The notes under the pieces are model-generated. The model was not told the origin of the DNA. It saw nothing but the letters and a program-made list of their open reading frames with translations, and did no database searches. A DNA stretch of 64,000 nt, taken from contig NZ_CP102275.1 in assembly GCF_025149465.1 (NCBI RefSeq), positions 2,464,471 through 2,528,470 on the forward strand, in the 5' to 3' direction. Of the stretch, positions 8,921-18,676 are shown one piece after another. The DNA is from Thomasclavelia spiroformis DSM 1552 (GTDB lineage: Bacteria; Bacillota_I; Bacilli_A; Erysipelotrichales; Coprobacillaceae). Position 1 is the stretch's first letter, and every line of letters begins with the position of its first letter. The translations under genes and the position numbers were made by a program.

Positions 8921-9770
8921 AATTATCTATCATCCTTCCTAATAAAAGTGGTAAAGCCAAAAGCAACAAATAGCCGATATAATACAAAATATCCAATAAC
9001 CCAAATTCTATCGTTTTAATGATTGGATAATAATAAAATGATGCATATCTTGTTATATATCCAAAAATAAAAATAAAATCTAATAAAATAATAACTATCA
9101 ATACTATTTGATCTCTCGATTCAAATATATATGTATGAAAGTTAGTTCTTACCTTTTTTCCATATCCTCGTGCTTGCATACTTTTTAAAGTAGTTAATGA
9201 TGATTCAAAACTCCATGTAAATAAAATTAATAAAATATCAAATCCTACTTTTATTCTTGTTATTATATTTCCTTTAGTAATGTCTTTTCCTAATGTTTTT
9301 TGAGTCTCAATAATACTTTTTAACTGTTTAATAAAACGTGGAATCATTGTTAGAATCATGCTAATCATTAATCCAATCGTTGGAAATTTATTTTTAAATA
9401 AATAAATTATTTTTTCACTATCTAAACACTCATTTAATATTTTAAACCAATTAATCATTGAAATAATTACAGTAGAAAAAACAAAACCATATATAATTGA
9501 TTCTAAAGTAATTGGTATATATCCAAAATAAAACAAAATAGTTGCACCAGTATGGACAAAAATAGGATTACTTAAAGCAATAATAAAATAAAATATACTT
9601 ATACCTACGATATATTGTTTATTTACTAATCGTATATCAAAAAGATATGTAAATGATAAAGCACAAGACAGGATTAAAAAAACCGGATGTAACTGAATCA
9701 TTGTTGTTAAAACTATTGATAAAAAATATATAAAAATAATTAACGGATGATATTCTTTAAAACTTTTCAC
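8907..9770 (-). CDS. ECF transporter transmembrane component EcfT
   Basis: A 287-residue integral membrane protein with hydrophobic segments at the N-terminus and at the C-terminus, linked by a cytoplasmic helical region. The coupling motif SMQARGYG (Ala-Arg-Gly), which EcfT uses to contact the ATPases, is present near residue 200. Initiation is at GTG (9770), overlapping the stop of the preceding gene by one base and preceded by a GGGG site. It bridges the fused ATPase and the S component encoded downstream. Confidence 0.88.
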   Translation of the reverse strand: MKSFKEYHPLIIFIYFLSIVLTTMIQLHPVFLILSCALSFTYLFDIRLVNKQYIVGISIFYFIIALSNPIFVHTGATILFYFGYIPITLESIIYGFVFSTVIISMINWFKILNECLDSEKIIYLFKNKFPTIGLMISMILTMIPRFIKQLKSIIETQKTLGKDITKGNIITRIKVGFDILLILFTWSFESSLTTLKSMQARGYGKKVRTNFHTYIFESRDQIVLIVIILLDFIFIFGYITRYASFYYYPIIKTIEFGLLDILYYIGYLLLLALPLLLGRMIDNYEYI

Positions 9771-10441
9771 TAATATAAATCCCCACTATAACAGCTATAG
9801 CGCCATTTCACCTTATCGTTATTATTTAATACATGTTCCTTACTTCCTTTATCACCATAAATCCCATTAACTTCATACATCCATCCACCACTTCCATTAA
9901 ATAATTTTTCAGGTAAGTTATTTATTGATTGAATATATCCACCTATCGAAGATAATTGTATTTTTTGCATTTTAGTAACTTTAACAATAACATCAAACAC
10001 AGTATCACCTTCATTAATACTTACTTTTTTCTCCGCTAAAATCACACCATTACTAGGTACAAAAGAATGATATTGTTCTGGTAATTCATTTAAATTATTT
10101 AAAATAGTTTTACAGTCTATAGATAAAGTTATATAACGCTTGCCATTAGCTACATTATCATCTGATGTAGGCGTATTATTATCTTGGTTAGTTTCTACTT
10201 TTGTTGATTTATTTGTATTTGATTGCTTTGATTTTGTTTCTTGATTAGATTGTAGCTCTAAGTTTTCTTCTTCATTTTGTTTTAAAACAAAAGTTTTTTT
10301 TGATTCTTGTTGAACTTTTGTCTCTTTTATATTTTTAGAGCTATCAAGATTACTTGAAGATGTTAATGTAATTGCAAAAATTGAACAAAATAATAAACAA
10401 ATACATATTAATAAACCAACTAATTTCTTATTTTTAAACAT
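9770..10441 (-). CDS. Exported DUF4430-domain protein of the cobalamin operon
   Basis: A 223-residue exported protein, first gene after the cobalamin riboswitch. The ATG at 10441 is chosen because a G-rich site (seven G) lies just upstream; the open frame extends further but through the attenuator hairpin. Residues 1-26 are a signal anchor. Residues ~30-95 are a low-complexity Ser/Thr/Asn/Gln/Lys linker. The C-terminal ~120 residues are a DUF4430 module, with the typical GGYIQSINNLPE and GGWMYEVNG motifs. This fold is related to the C-terminal beta domain of transcobalamin/intrinsic factor. A surface corrinoid-binding role is plausible given the riboswitch. Confidence 0.85.
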   Translation of the reverse strand: MFKNKKLVGLLICICLLFCSIFAITLTSSSNLDSSKNIKETKVQQESKKTFVLKQNEEENLELQSNQETKSKQSNTNKSTKVETNQDNNTPTSDDNVANGKRYITLSIDCKTILNNLNELPEQYHSFVPSNGVILAEKKVSINEGDTVFDVIVKVTKMQKIQLSSIGGYIQSINNLPEKLFNGSGGWMYEVNGIYGDKGSKEHVLNNNDKVKWRYSCYSGDLY

Positions 10442-10464
10442 TGTTCCCCCCCTAATAAATAATA

Positions 10465-10490
10465 AATAAAAAAGAGCATACTGCTCCTTT
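10465..10490 (-). terminator. Riboswitch expression-platform terminator
   Basis: On the minus strand GGAGCA, a 3-base loop and TGCTCT are followed by a run of six T. It lies between the cobalamin aptamer and the first gene, so it is the probable transcriptional off-switch when cobalamin is bound. Confidence 0.75.
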
Positions 10491-10499
10491 AAAATAAAA

Positions 10500-10612
10500 C
10501 TCTTTACATCGAAAAGTTTTATCAAAAAGGACACCTGACTACTATATAAAATAGATTACAGTTGCGGGACAGTCCTGGAATCTCACCAAAGTTGCTCCTA
10601 TAATATTAATTT
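10500..10612 (-). promoter_or_regulatory. Cobalamin riboswitch
   Basis: The minus strand contains the family's conserved core in the right order: TTTGGTGAGATTCC, then AGGACTGTCCCGCAACTGTAA (here split as GGACTGTCCCGC and AACTGTAA), then AGTCAGG about 15 bases later. These form helices P4-P6 around the B12 pocket. A promoter lies just upstream and an intrinsic terminator just downstream. It controls the DUF4430-EcfT-EcfAA'-S-propeller operon, which identifies the transporter as a likely cobalamin/corrinoid importer. Confidence 0.92.
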
Positions 10613-10621
10613 TTCAATATT

Positions 10622-10649
10622 ATTTTATAAGATATTTATTCTATGTCAA
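10622..10649 (-). promoter_or_regulatory. Promoter of the cobalamin operon
   Basis: On the minus strand TTGACA (10644-10649), a 16-base spacer, then TAAAAT (10622-10627; a TATAAA overlaps it). It is positioned to start transcription about 10 bases before the riboswitch aptamer. Confidence 0.7.
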
Positions 10650-10663
10650 GTTTATCATTATTA

Positions 10664-10690
10664 AAAGAGATTACATCTGTAATCTCTTAA
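10664..10690 (-). terminator. Terminator downstream of the DUF1648 gene
   Basis: A 10-bp stem, AGAGATTACA with TGTAATCTCT, followed on the minus strand by TTTTAAT. It separates the DUF1648 gene from the cobalamin operon promoter. Confidence 0.75.
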
Positions 10691-10732
10691 TATGAATATG
10701 CTTAAAAATATCAATAATCAAATCCATTAATA

Positions 10733-11200
10733 TTATTTTGCTTTTTTTATTAAAACAATAAATGATATTAACATTGTTGAAAATAACAATACTAAAAATA
10801 CTGAAACAAACCATTTTGGTAAGTTATACAATGTCGTCGTATTATAAATTAGATAACAAAATATTACAATTATTTCCATCTTTATAATCTTTAACATATT
10901 TTTTAATATACAATAAACTCTATCTTTATTTTCAGCAGTTACACTCACCCCTGTATTCCAAAATTGTGGTATTCTAGTTACTACTGATAAGCCAATATAC
11001 ATAAACCATGTAATTATCAATAAAATAAATATTTCAGTTTTATTTCCATATCGATCAATAACTCCTGCTACATCATAATGAATTGGTATTTTTTCAGGTA
11101 ACTGAATATACATATAAATCGTGTATAAAGTTGTCACAATTAATAAAATCATACAAAATACTTCAGCAATAGTATCTAATTTATTATGTTTTATTTCCAT
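10733..11200 (-). CDS. DUF1648-domain membrane protein
   Basis: A 155-residue membrane protein with about four hydrophobic segments. The region LPEKIPIHYDVAGVIDRYGNK is the hallmark of DUF1648, a domain found in SdpI-type immunity/signalling proteins and in stand-alone small membrane proteins. Only the DUF1648 part is present; the SdpI extension is lacking. GAGGTG at 11207-11212 sits seven bases from the ATG at 11200 and would overlap the earlier ATG at 11209, so 11200 is chosen. Function unknown; it stands alone between two terminators. Confidence 0.8.
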   Translation of the reverse strand: MEIKHNKLDTIAEVFCMILLIVTTLYTIYMYIQLPEKIPIHYDVAGVIDRYGNKTEIFILLIITWFMYIGLSVVTRIPQFWNTGVSVTAENKDRVYCILKNMLKIIKMEIIVIFCYLIYNTTTLYNLPKWFVSVFLVLLFSTMLISFIVLIKKAK

Positions 11201-11297
11201 AAATAGCACCTCATATAGACTAAATCTTATTTACTAATAATATTCTAGTACACTTTATATATATGTTCAATATAATCGATTATCTATAAATAATAAA

Positions 11298-11333
11298 AGC
11301 TGTAATACATAACTAAAAATTATGATACAGCTT
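11298..11333 (-). terminator. Terminator of manA
   Basis: AGCTGTATC and its imperfect partner around TTACAGCT form a stem, followed on the minus strand by TTTTATT. It lies about 30 bases after the manA stop codon. Confidence 0.7.
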
Positions 11334-11360
11334 GATTTTCATTAGGTATAATTAATCTTT

Positions 11361-12326
11361 TTATCGTACAAATGTTTTAATAAAACTTACTTCTCCGTTT
11401 ACCTGATAAGCTCCTTCTTGTGCTGGAATAAATACACTGTCACCTTTTTTTATATCTAAAGTTTTATCATCATAGACAATTGTTCCTTCACCATTCAAAA
11501 TAGTAAGAGCTTGAAAACTATCAAAGCTAGCTTGTCCATTATATGATTTAGTTACATCATATCTTTCACAAGTAAAATAATCATTATCAGTAAGTAACAA
11601 TTTAGTATAACCATCTAGTTTTTCAATAGTTCCTTCTGGATCCCCATTTTTTTCACTAGGCACAAGACAAGAAACATCAACTGCTTTATCAATATGTAAT
11701 TCTCTTGGTTTTCCATCTGCACCTAAACGTCCAAAATCATATACACGATATGTTGAATTAGAACATTGTTGTATTTCAGCAATAACTGATCCTGCTCCAA
11801 TTGCATGGATTGTTCCTGCTTTTATATAAAAACAATCTCCTTTTTTTATTGGAACTTTTTTTAAATAATCACAAACAGTATCATCTTCGATGTGTTGTCT
11901 AAATTCTTCTTTTGTCATTTCTTGATTTACACCATAATATAAAAATGCATCTGGTTCAGCTTCTAAAACATACCAAAATTCATTTTTTCCAAATTCACCT
12001 TCATTTTTTAATGCATATTCATCATCAGGATGCACTTGAATACTTAATGCTTGTTTTGCATCAATAAATTTAATCATGATAGGAAAATTATCATATTTTT
12101 CACAGTTTCTACCCCAAACAGCTTTTCCTTTTTTTTCTAAATAATCACTAAAAGATAAGCCTTTATATTCACCATTTATAACGATACTGCTACCATCTTT
12201 ATGATTTGACATTTCCCATGTTTCAGCAACTTTGTCTAGATCGCTAACCTTATTAAATTTTTCTACTAATTTTCTACCTCCCCAAAGATAATCTTTTATC
12301 GCTGGATCCAATTTTAATATTTCCAT
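11361..12326 (-). CDS. manA: Mannose-6-phosphate isomerase, class I
   Basis: A 321-residue zinc enzyme interconverting mannose 6-phosphate and fructose 6-phosphate, feeding mannose into glycolysis or supplying sugar nucleotides. Family signatures visible: DYLWGGRKL near residue 12, SIQVHPDDEYA near 95 (zinc-binding His), KNEFWYVLEA near 112 (zinc-binding Glu), GTIHAIGAG near 171 (zinc-binding His) and EIQQCSNSTYRVYDFGR near 188. The length is that of the short Gram-positive type. A clear AAGGAGATTAAGT-type site precedes the ATG. It is a single-gene unit with its own terminator. Confidence 0.95.
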   Translation of the reverse strand: MEILKLDPAIKDYLWGGRKLVEKFNKVSDLDKVAETWEMSNHKDGSSIVINGEYKGLSFSDYLEKKGKAVWGRNCEKYDNFPIMIKFIDAKQALSIQVHPDDEYALKNEGEFGKNEFWYVLEAEPDAFLYYGVNQEMTKEEFRQHIEDDTVCDYLKKVPIKKGDCFYIKAGTIHAIGAGSVIAEIQQCSNSTYRVYDFGRLGADGKPRELHIDKAVDVSCLVPSEKNGDPEGTIEKLDGYTKLLLTDNDYFTCERYDVTKSYNGQASFDSFQALTILNGEGTIVYDDKTLDIKKGDSVFIPAQEGAYQVNGEVSFIKTFVR

Positions 12327-12425
12327 ACTTAATCTCCTTTGCTTTGTATTGTTATCTACTAATATTATATTAAATAAACAATTTATGTAAATATTATATA
12401 TGTGTATTTTAAATAATTTTTTTAT

Positions 12426-13190
12426 TTAATTAGAGATAAAAAGATATTGTTTAAATAAACAATACCTAAATAGCTTAAATTCTTTTTTGTAGTGTAGCCA
12501 TACTCCAGAACAAGAGAGTATTTTAGTATCTGTAATTATATATTGTGACAAAACTTCTTGTTTTGAATATGAACTAGTTTCAAAACATAATGTTGCTTTA
12601 TTTGAAACACTAATATCTGGAGCAATAATTAAACTGATTTCATCAACTAGATTTTTATTTACAAAAGAACCGTTTAAAATTCCGCCTCCTTGTAATAAAA
12701 GTTTTTTAATCTTACATTTTATATAAAGGATATCCATTACATGATGCAAATCAATTTTTGTTTCACCACCTAAAATATATGATATCCCAAGTTCTTTTAG
12801 ATGATCTAGATAACCCATTGAAACATTATTTAAAAGTATTACAACAACACTTTTACCTATTAATCTAAAATTATTTAATGATTGTTCTTTCCAATTTAAT
12901 GTGCCTTGAGGATCAAATACTACTATCCATTCTTTATTTTCATTTTCAACAATAAAATCTTCTTTTTCTATATTTTGTTTTGAATCAGTATATATTTGTT
13001 TAGGATTACCATAGGTAAAGATTTCTTTAGCTGTTACACTTCCATAAATAATTCCATCAGCATTAAATTGATTGCTCATTTCTTTATAAATGCTTGATAA
13101 GTTTTGTGTATTTTCATCGTGAAAAAATTGTCCTGAAATTCTTCCGTCGATTGATTGTAACATATGACATATAATGTATGGTCTATTCAT
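12426..13190 (-). CDS. RibD C-terminal-domain reductase
   Basis: A 254-residue NADPH-dependent reductase of the RibD_C/dihydrofolate-reductase-like family. Visible: RPYIICHMLQSIDGRI at the start (nucleotide-binding strand and SxDG motif), FNADGIIYGSVTAKE, and LLLQGGGILNGSFV with the glycine-rich loop near residue 175, followed by LVDEISLIIAPDI. It lacks the deaminase half of RibD and there are no riboflavin genes nearby, so it is probably a stand-alone reductase of unknown substrate. Two adjacent ATG codons exist; the second (13190) is 7 bases from AAGGAG and preferred. The two genes upstream are decayed redox genes. Confidence 0.85.
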   Translation of the reverse strand: MNRPYIICHMLQSIDGRISGQFFHDENTQNLSSIYKEMSNQFNADGIIYGSVTAKEIFTYGNPKQIYTDSKQNIEKEDFIVENENKEWIVVFDPQGTLNWKEQSLNNFRLIGKSVVVILLNNVSMGYLDHLKELGISYILGGETKIDLHHVMDILYIKCKIKKLLLQGGGILNGSFVNKNLVDEISLIIAPDISVSNKATLCFETSSYSKQEVLSQYIITDTKILSCSGVWLHYKKEFKLFRYCLFKQYLFISN

Positions 13191-13232
13191 CATACCACTC
13201 CTTATTTATAAGTCTTTGATAATTATATTTTG

Positions 13233-13640
13233 TTATTTTCTACCATATAAACTAGACATTGGTATTTTATCTAATATTGCATCTATTTTTGCAATTTCTT
13301 CTTTTGTTAAAAGGATATTTGCAGAATCTAAACTATAAAATAAACGATCTAGAAATGAAATTAATGTTCCATTTGCACTTGCATAATAAACAGGTGAGCC
13401 AATTACAATTCCATCACATTTAGCAAATTTATCACTAACTTCATTTACAATATCATTAAACACACATTTTCCATCTGTTTTACACTTACGACAGCCAATG
13501 CATCCTCTAATATCCTTATTACCTACATGGATAATTTCAGTTTCTATCCCTTCTGCTTCTAATGTTTTAGCAACTTCTTCAAGTGCTGTATACGTACATC
13601 CTTTTGCATTGGGGCTTCCATTAATTAAAATTACATTTAC
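13233..13640 (-). pseudogene. Chimeric remnant: flavodoxin-type FMN reductase fused to an aldo/keto reductase tail
   Basis: The frame reads NVILINGSPNAKGCTYTALE, a flavodoxin-fold phosphate loop, then CIGCRKC with the paired cysteines of iron-sulfur flavoprotein-like reductases, then GIVIGSPVYYASANGTL. At SLDSANI the similarity ends and the frame runs into LLTKEEIAKIDAILD..PMSS, which is the usual C-terminus of an aldo/keto reductase. About 50 residues of the flavoprotein are therefore missing and replaced by the tail of another gene through deletion. The expected start, nine bases after AGGAG (13650-13654), is GTA instead of ATG or GTG; the first in-frame ATG is at 13463. It is probably non-functional. 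Confidence 0.7.
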
Positions 13641-13652
13641 AAAATAATTCTC

Positions 13653-13991
<339 letters not shown>

Positions 13992-14008
13992 TTATAAAAA
14001 AGCAATAT

Positions 14009-14041
14009 AAAAACTACCAAGTGATTAACTCGGTAGTTTTA
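14009..14041 (-). terminator. Terminator of the S8 protease gene
   Basis: AAAACTACC and GGTAGTTTT form a stem of at least 10 bp, with a T run on both strands. It lies 16 bases after the protease stop codon and could work in both directions. Confidence 0.75.
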
Positions 14042-14056
14042 AATATTTATTGTATA

Positions 14057-17000
14057 TTAATTATTTTTTCTTTTTTTAAGACAAGCAATTGCACCTAATG
14101 AAGCCAATAATCCTAAACTTGTAAACATTCCTACTAAGCTTTCATCTCCAGTTTTTACACTTGTAGTTGTATCACCATTATTTACTGGTGTACTTACTGT
14201 GTTATCTGCTGGTGTATTTACATTAGCTTCTAAGCTATTGATCGCTTTTTCTAATGTAGCTTTAGCATTGTCTACTTCTTTTTGAGTTGCATTTTTATTT
14301 GTTAATACGTTTTTAGCATTTTCTAAAGCATCATTTACAATTTGAACTGTTGCTTTACTATAGCTAGCTAAATTTAATCCTTCTGCTTTGTTGATTAATT
14401 CTTCTAATAAACTCTTATCTGGAATTAATCTTAAATTCAAGAATGATGTTACTAATTCACTGTATGCATTATTTACTTCTTCTTGCATTGCATTTTCATC
14501 ATTATATACAGCTACTGCTTCAGTTAACTCTGTTTCAAATGCTGTCCATGTAGCTTCTGTATATTTATCAGCTTCTAATCCACTAACTTTATCGATAAAT
14601 GCTTTTAATGCTGTTTTATCACCTTTTTCAAAGTCTAACATATGCATAGAATTTGCAAGTCGATCAAATGCATTATTTACTTCTTCTTGTGAAGCTGTTA
14701 AATCATTATAAACTGCATTAGCTTCATCTCTAGCAGCTTTAAATTCATCAACTACTGCTGGTACAACATTTTCTAAATCTTCATCAGTGATTGCATTAGC
14801 TAAATCTATTGCAATTTGTAAAGCAGTCTTATCAGCAGTTGTAGCAGAAGCTTCAGCAATATTCATACCATAATCTACAACTTGAACTTCTAAATCATTT
14901 ACATCAAAATCATCAGATATATTTTCAATCAAATCATTTAAATTAATAGTTAAATCTGCTTCAGTGTTATTTACACGAATAATATCACTAACACGAGCAT
15001 CTTTATAATAAACAGCTAAAGCTTGGATACCAGATCTATCACTTGCATTAATAGTAAGAATTTTGTCATTAGTTAAAGCTAAATCAACTTCTGGTGCAGT
15101 TACATCCACATTTACATCAAATGATTGTGTTTGAACATTATCAGAATTCATTAAAACATCTAAACATGAATCTTTATCACCATAGTCTACAGAGTTTAGA
15201 TATTCATATTCTTGTATAGCACGAACTTCAAAAGTATAAGTACCTTCTTTTACAAGATTACCATCAGAATCTGTACCATCCCAATACATTTCACGATTAT
15301 ATTTAGTACCATAAGTTAAAGCAGCTTGTTGAGTTCTATTACCGTCATTAACTTTTGCTTCAAAATATTCATATTCAGGACCAATTACATTAACAACATT
15401 CCCATTTTCATCTTTAATTACTACACATAGTGCTTTGGCATTACGTAATAAATAAAGCGCTGCATAAGCAATATCATCCTTACCATCTTCATTTGGAGAT
15501 ATAGTAACATAAGAACCATTTAATTCACCATTTGTACGAAGATCATCTAAATAGCTACGAATTGTATTGTAATAACTTGTAGAAGATCCTCCAAAGTAAT
15601 CTGGTAAAGATGTTCCTGTAAATTGATTTGCACCTAAAACCACATCATATCCATCAACTAAAGAATTTAAAGTTGTTGTATGGAACAATGGATATTTTTC
15701 ATCAGTAGTATCTAATTCACTGATGTCATCATAAGCAGTTGCTAAATCAAAGATTGGAGCTGCATTCCAATCACCTCTAAATCCTAAATAAGGAATGCTA
15801 AGAGTTTCATAATCAGAATCTACATTATCAAAGAAAACAAATCCTTCTAAGAACATACCATTAGGATATTTTTCATCATAAGCTTTCATTGTTTCTTCAT
15901 TCAAAGTTACACTAACTGTAATTTTAGTTGAACTATTAGCAGGAACAGAAATTTTTGTTGCAGATGCATCATTACCATAACGGTTAATATTATTAGATTC
16001 ACTGACAATAGTACCATTAGAAACAGCAGTAACTTTCATTACACCATCTTCAATTGCATCAATATCTGAACCATAAGTATTAACAGGAGCAATAATAGTG
16101 CGTCCATCTGATTCTGTAGTATTATCAGTTTGAAGACATGCAAGTACATCAAATGTCTTTGCTACAGAATCGTAGTTATCCATATTAAATGTAATATCAA
16201 AAGTTGTACCTAATTTATCACCTAATTGTACTTTAGTACGAGGAGAATCTCCAGTAATTGGATCAAATACAGTATCATTACGTAATAAAACCAAGCTATT
16301 AATTACATTTTCAATATTAGCCATACCAGCACCTTGACGTCTTGGAGAGAAATACAAGTTCTGACGTGTCAAATCTTCTGAACTTACAAATGGTTGATAA
16401 GCTATTGCAGTAGAAGCTACTAACTGATTTATCAATTCAACATATTCATGAGTTCCAGTTTTTACTCCAAAAGTATCAAGATTATCATCTACATACTGTT
16501 GAGCAAGAATAAATAATCCTTCTGCATTTGGTGAAGCCATAGAAGTACCACTCTTTGAAGATAGTGCAGTATCTGATGATGCTCCTGCAGACCAAATATT
16601 TCCTCCTGGAGCCATTACATCTGGTTTTAAATTCATAGATTCACTTACACCCCAAGAAGTAGAACCAGCTGGTCCGTTATCATTATAATTACGAGTTATA
16701 GTTTCAGATTTATCTTCTGAAGAGAAAGTTACATTTACAGTACCATTAGCAATAGCAGATACTAAAGCATTATAAACATCACTGCTAGTAGCTGTACCAG
16801 CAAAAACAGGAATGCTTTCACCACTTGCACCAGTCCATAAACCATTAGTACCAAAATAATCACTATAATAATCAAAAGTCATATATACGGCCACAGCACC
16901 AGCTTTATAAGCATTTTCTTGAGCAGCTATGATACCTGCTTCATCATAAGGAACATAACCATAAACACGTTTTACTAAAGCTACTTTACCAGTTAAGTCT

Positions 17001-18676
17001 TGTGTAATGGAAGAACCATCACCACAATCAACTAATTCATAAGTACCATTTAATACTTCACCTAGTGCCGGACTATAAAGATCACTAATCATAATAGTAT
17101 TAACAGTTTCACTATTTGAATTTACAGCAGTAGCAGTAGTTTCTGTGTATTTGTTAATATAAGAATATCCTATACCTTGAGCTGAAGCAACAGTCATAGG
17201 TGCGTATAATGAACCAGAGAATCCACCTGCTGAACTATTAGGTAATAATGTAGTATATCCATTAACTAGCGCTCCTGGATGACTATCACGAGCATCATTA
17301 CCTGCAGAAATATTGATAGTAATACCGCTAGCATGTGCACGATTATAAGCTTGTTGATATCCAGCTTGAGCGTAAGTATTCATAGTTGTAAACCCATTAG
17401 GAATACCAAGAGATAAGTTAAATGCATTTACACCCAAAGTAACTGCATCATCCAAAGCAGCAAATACGGCTTCATCAGATTCTTGACCAAAATCATCATT
17501 TTCATCAAATACTTTAAAGAACATGATTTGAGCATCATAAGCAGCACCTTTAACGCCGGAAATTTCATCATAACCTTCACCGCCATTACCGGCAACAATT
17601 CCACTAACATGTGTACCATGACTACTAGAATCCCCATCCCATGCATCTAAATCACCGCAAGCATAATCAACAGAGAATGGAACTTTAGAGTTATAATAGA
17701 AATCTCCATTTAAAATATCTTGTTGTACATCTTCTGAAAAACCAGTTTCATCAAAACCATGGAACCAACTTCCCCAACCTTCTACAAATAAGTTTAATGT
17801 ACTTTGATTTGCTTTAACAACATCAAGTAAATTTTCTTTTGTTTTATAGTTAGAAAGTAAACCAGCTTCACCAGCTTTTTCTACTTCAGGATCCATATAA
17901 GAAAATAATTTATGTGTGTAACGGATACTGCTATCAAAAACTCCAACAACTTTGCCCGCACCAGTATAACCAGCTTCCCAAGCTGCTTCAAGCCCCATTT
18001 GGCTAGCAGAACCAGCATCAGATTTAACAGACTTGCTTACATCAATAGCATCACATCCAGTAAGTTCATAATAATCTTCCAAAGATATGTATTCTGCATT
18101 TTCTTCTTCTTGCCAATTGGCATCATAATTATAAGTTTGTGTCATGTAAACAGATTTTACTCCATCTAACTTTTTGATTTTTTCTATGTATTGATACTCA
18201 ACTTGTGCTGCAAAACCATTAAGTAAATTAGTATAGTGATATTTATATACTGTATCAGGAGCAAATTCTGAAATTTCTTTTTTTATTTTATCTTGTTGAC
18301 TTACCATATCTGCTCGATAAGCAGTTACAGATTCATCAGTAGAATAAGCAATACTATCATTTTTAAACTTAGTAACATATTCATCTACGTCTAAAGTAGT
18401 TTTACCATCTAATTCAACAACTACTGTTACAATCTCATCCGGTGCATACTGTTTAGTAGAAATTGTTTCTCCTGCAGTAAGCTCATCCAAAAGATTAGCA
18501 CCACCGCTAGTCGCCGTATTTTCACCATTTAATGCTACGCTTGTCGAAACCGACGTACCAAACATTGTTGTTACAGCGAGAATACTTACCAAAAACTTTT
18601 TAACTGAATTTTTTTTCATAAATTCATCTTCCCCTGGCATAACATTCATGTCTGTTAAATAATCTATAAATGTCAT
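14057..18676 (-). CDS. Lactocepin/C5a-peptidase-like cell-envelope S8 serine protease
   Basis: A 1539-residue exported subtilisin-type protease. Order: extended N-terminus and signal peptide to about residue 49; prodomain with a YHYTNLLNGFAAQV block near 147; catalytic Asp in VVGVFDSS (~248), His in SSHGTHVSG (~353), oxyanion Asn in ISAGND (~459), Ser in SGTSMASP (~712); a PA insert (~545-650); Fn3/beta-sandwich domains to ~1210; three FIVAR-like helical repeats (~1220-1480), each with the KTAL..AID or QEEVNNAY pattern; then SVKTGD, a hydrophobic span and KKRKNN. All catalytic residues are intact. The ATG at 18676 has AAGGA six bases before it; an internal ATG 19 codons later would give a more normal signal peptide but has a weaker site. 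It likely degrades host or environmental proteins for peptide nutrition. Confidence 0.93.
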   Translation of the reverse strand: MTFIDYLTDMNVMPGEDEFMKKNSVKKFLVSILAVTTMFGTSVSTSVALNGENTATSGGANLLDELTAGETISTKQYAPDEIVTVVVELDGKTTLDVDEYVTKFKNDSIAYSTDESVTAYRADMVSQQDKIKKEISEFAPDTVYKYHYTNLLNGFAAQVEYQYIEKIKKLDGVKSVYMTQTYNYDANWQEEENAEYISLEDYYELTGCDAIDVSKSVKSDAGSASQMGLEAAWEAGYTGAGKVVGVFDSSIRYTHKLFSYMDPEVEKAGEAGLLSNYKTKENLLDVVKANQSTLNLFVEGWGSWFHGFDETGFSEDVQQDILNGDFYYNSKVPFSVDYACGDLDAWDGDSSSHGTHVSGIVAGNGGEGYDEISGVKGAAYDAQIMFFKVFDENDDFGQESDEAVFAALDDAVTLGVNAFNLSLGIPNGFTTMNTYAQAGYQQAYNRAHASGITINISAGNDARDSHPGALVNGYTTLLPNSSAGGFSGSLYAPMTVASAQGIGYSYINKYTETTATAVNSNSETVNTIMISDLYSPALGEVLNGTYELVDCGDGSSITQDLTGKVALVKRVYGYVPYDEAGIIAAQENAYKAGAVAVYMTFDYYSDYFGTNGLWTGASGESIPVFAGTATSSDVYNALVSAIANGTVNVTFSSEDKSETITRNYNDNGPAGSTSWGVSESMNLKPDVMAPGGNIWSAGASSDTALSSKSGTSMASPNAEGLFILAQQYVDDNLDTFGVKTGTHEYVELINQLVASTAIAYQPFVSSEDLTRQNLYFSPRRQGAGMANIENVINSLVLLRNDTVFDPITGDSPRTKVQLGDKLGTTFDITFNMDNYDSVAKTFDVLACLQTDNTTESDGRTIIAPVNTYGSDIDAIEDGVMKVTAVSNGTIVSESNNINRYGNDASATKISVPANSSTKITVSVTLNEETMKAYDEKYPNGMFLEGFVFFDNVDSDYETLSIPYLGFRGDWNAAPIFDLATAYDDISELDTTDEKYPLFHTTTLNSLVDGYDVVLGANQFTGTSLPDYFGGSSTSYYNTIRSYLDDLRTNGELNGSYVTISPNEDGKDDIAYAALYLLRNAKALCVVIKDENGNVVNVIGPEYEYFEAKVNDGNRTQQAALTYGTKYNREMYWDGTDSDGNLVKEGTYTFEVRAIQEYEYLNSVDYGDKDSCLDVLMNSDNVQTQSFDVNVDVTAPEVDLALTNDKILTINASDRSGIQALAVYYKDARVSDIIRVNNTEADLTINLNDLIENISDDFDVNDLEVQVVDYGMNIAEASATTADKTALQIAIDLANAITDEDLENVVPAVVDEFKAARDEANAVYNDLTASQEEVNNAFDRLANSMHMLDFEKGDKTALKAFIDKVSGLEADKYTEATWTAFETELTEAVAVYNDENAMQEEVNNAYSELVTSFLNLRLIPDKSLLEELINKAEGLNLASYSKATVQIVNDALENAKNVLTNKNATQKEVDNAKATLEKAINSLEANVNTPADNTVSTPVNNGDTTTSVKTGDESLVGMFTSLGLLASLGAIACLKKRKNN

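Noticed and set aside
10733..11209. SdpI-type toxin immunity protein
   Set aside because: Only the DUF1648 part is present, without the SdpI extension or neighbouring sdp genes.
17428..18169. Open frames on other strands/phases within the S8 protease
   Set aside because: They are composition shadows; the protease frame has intact catalytic motifs throughout.
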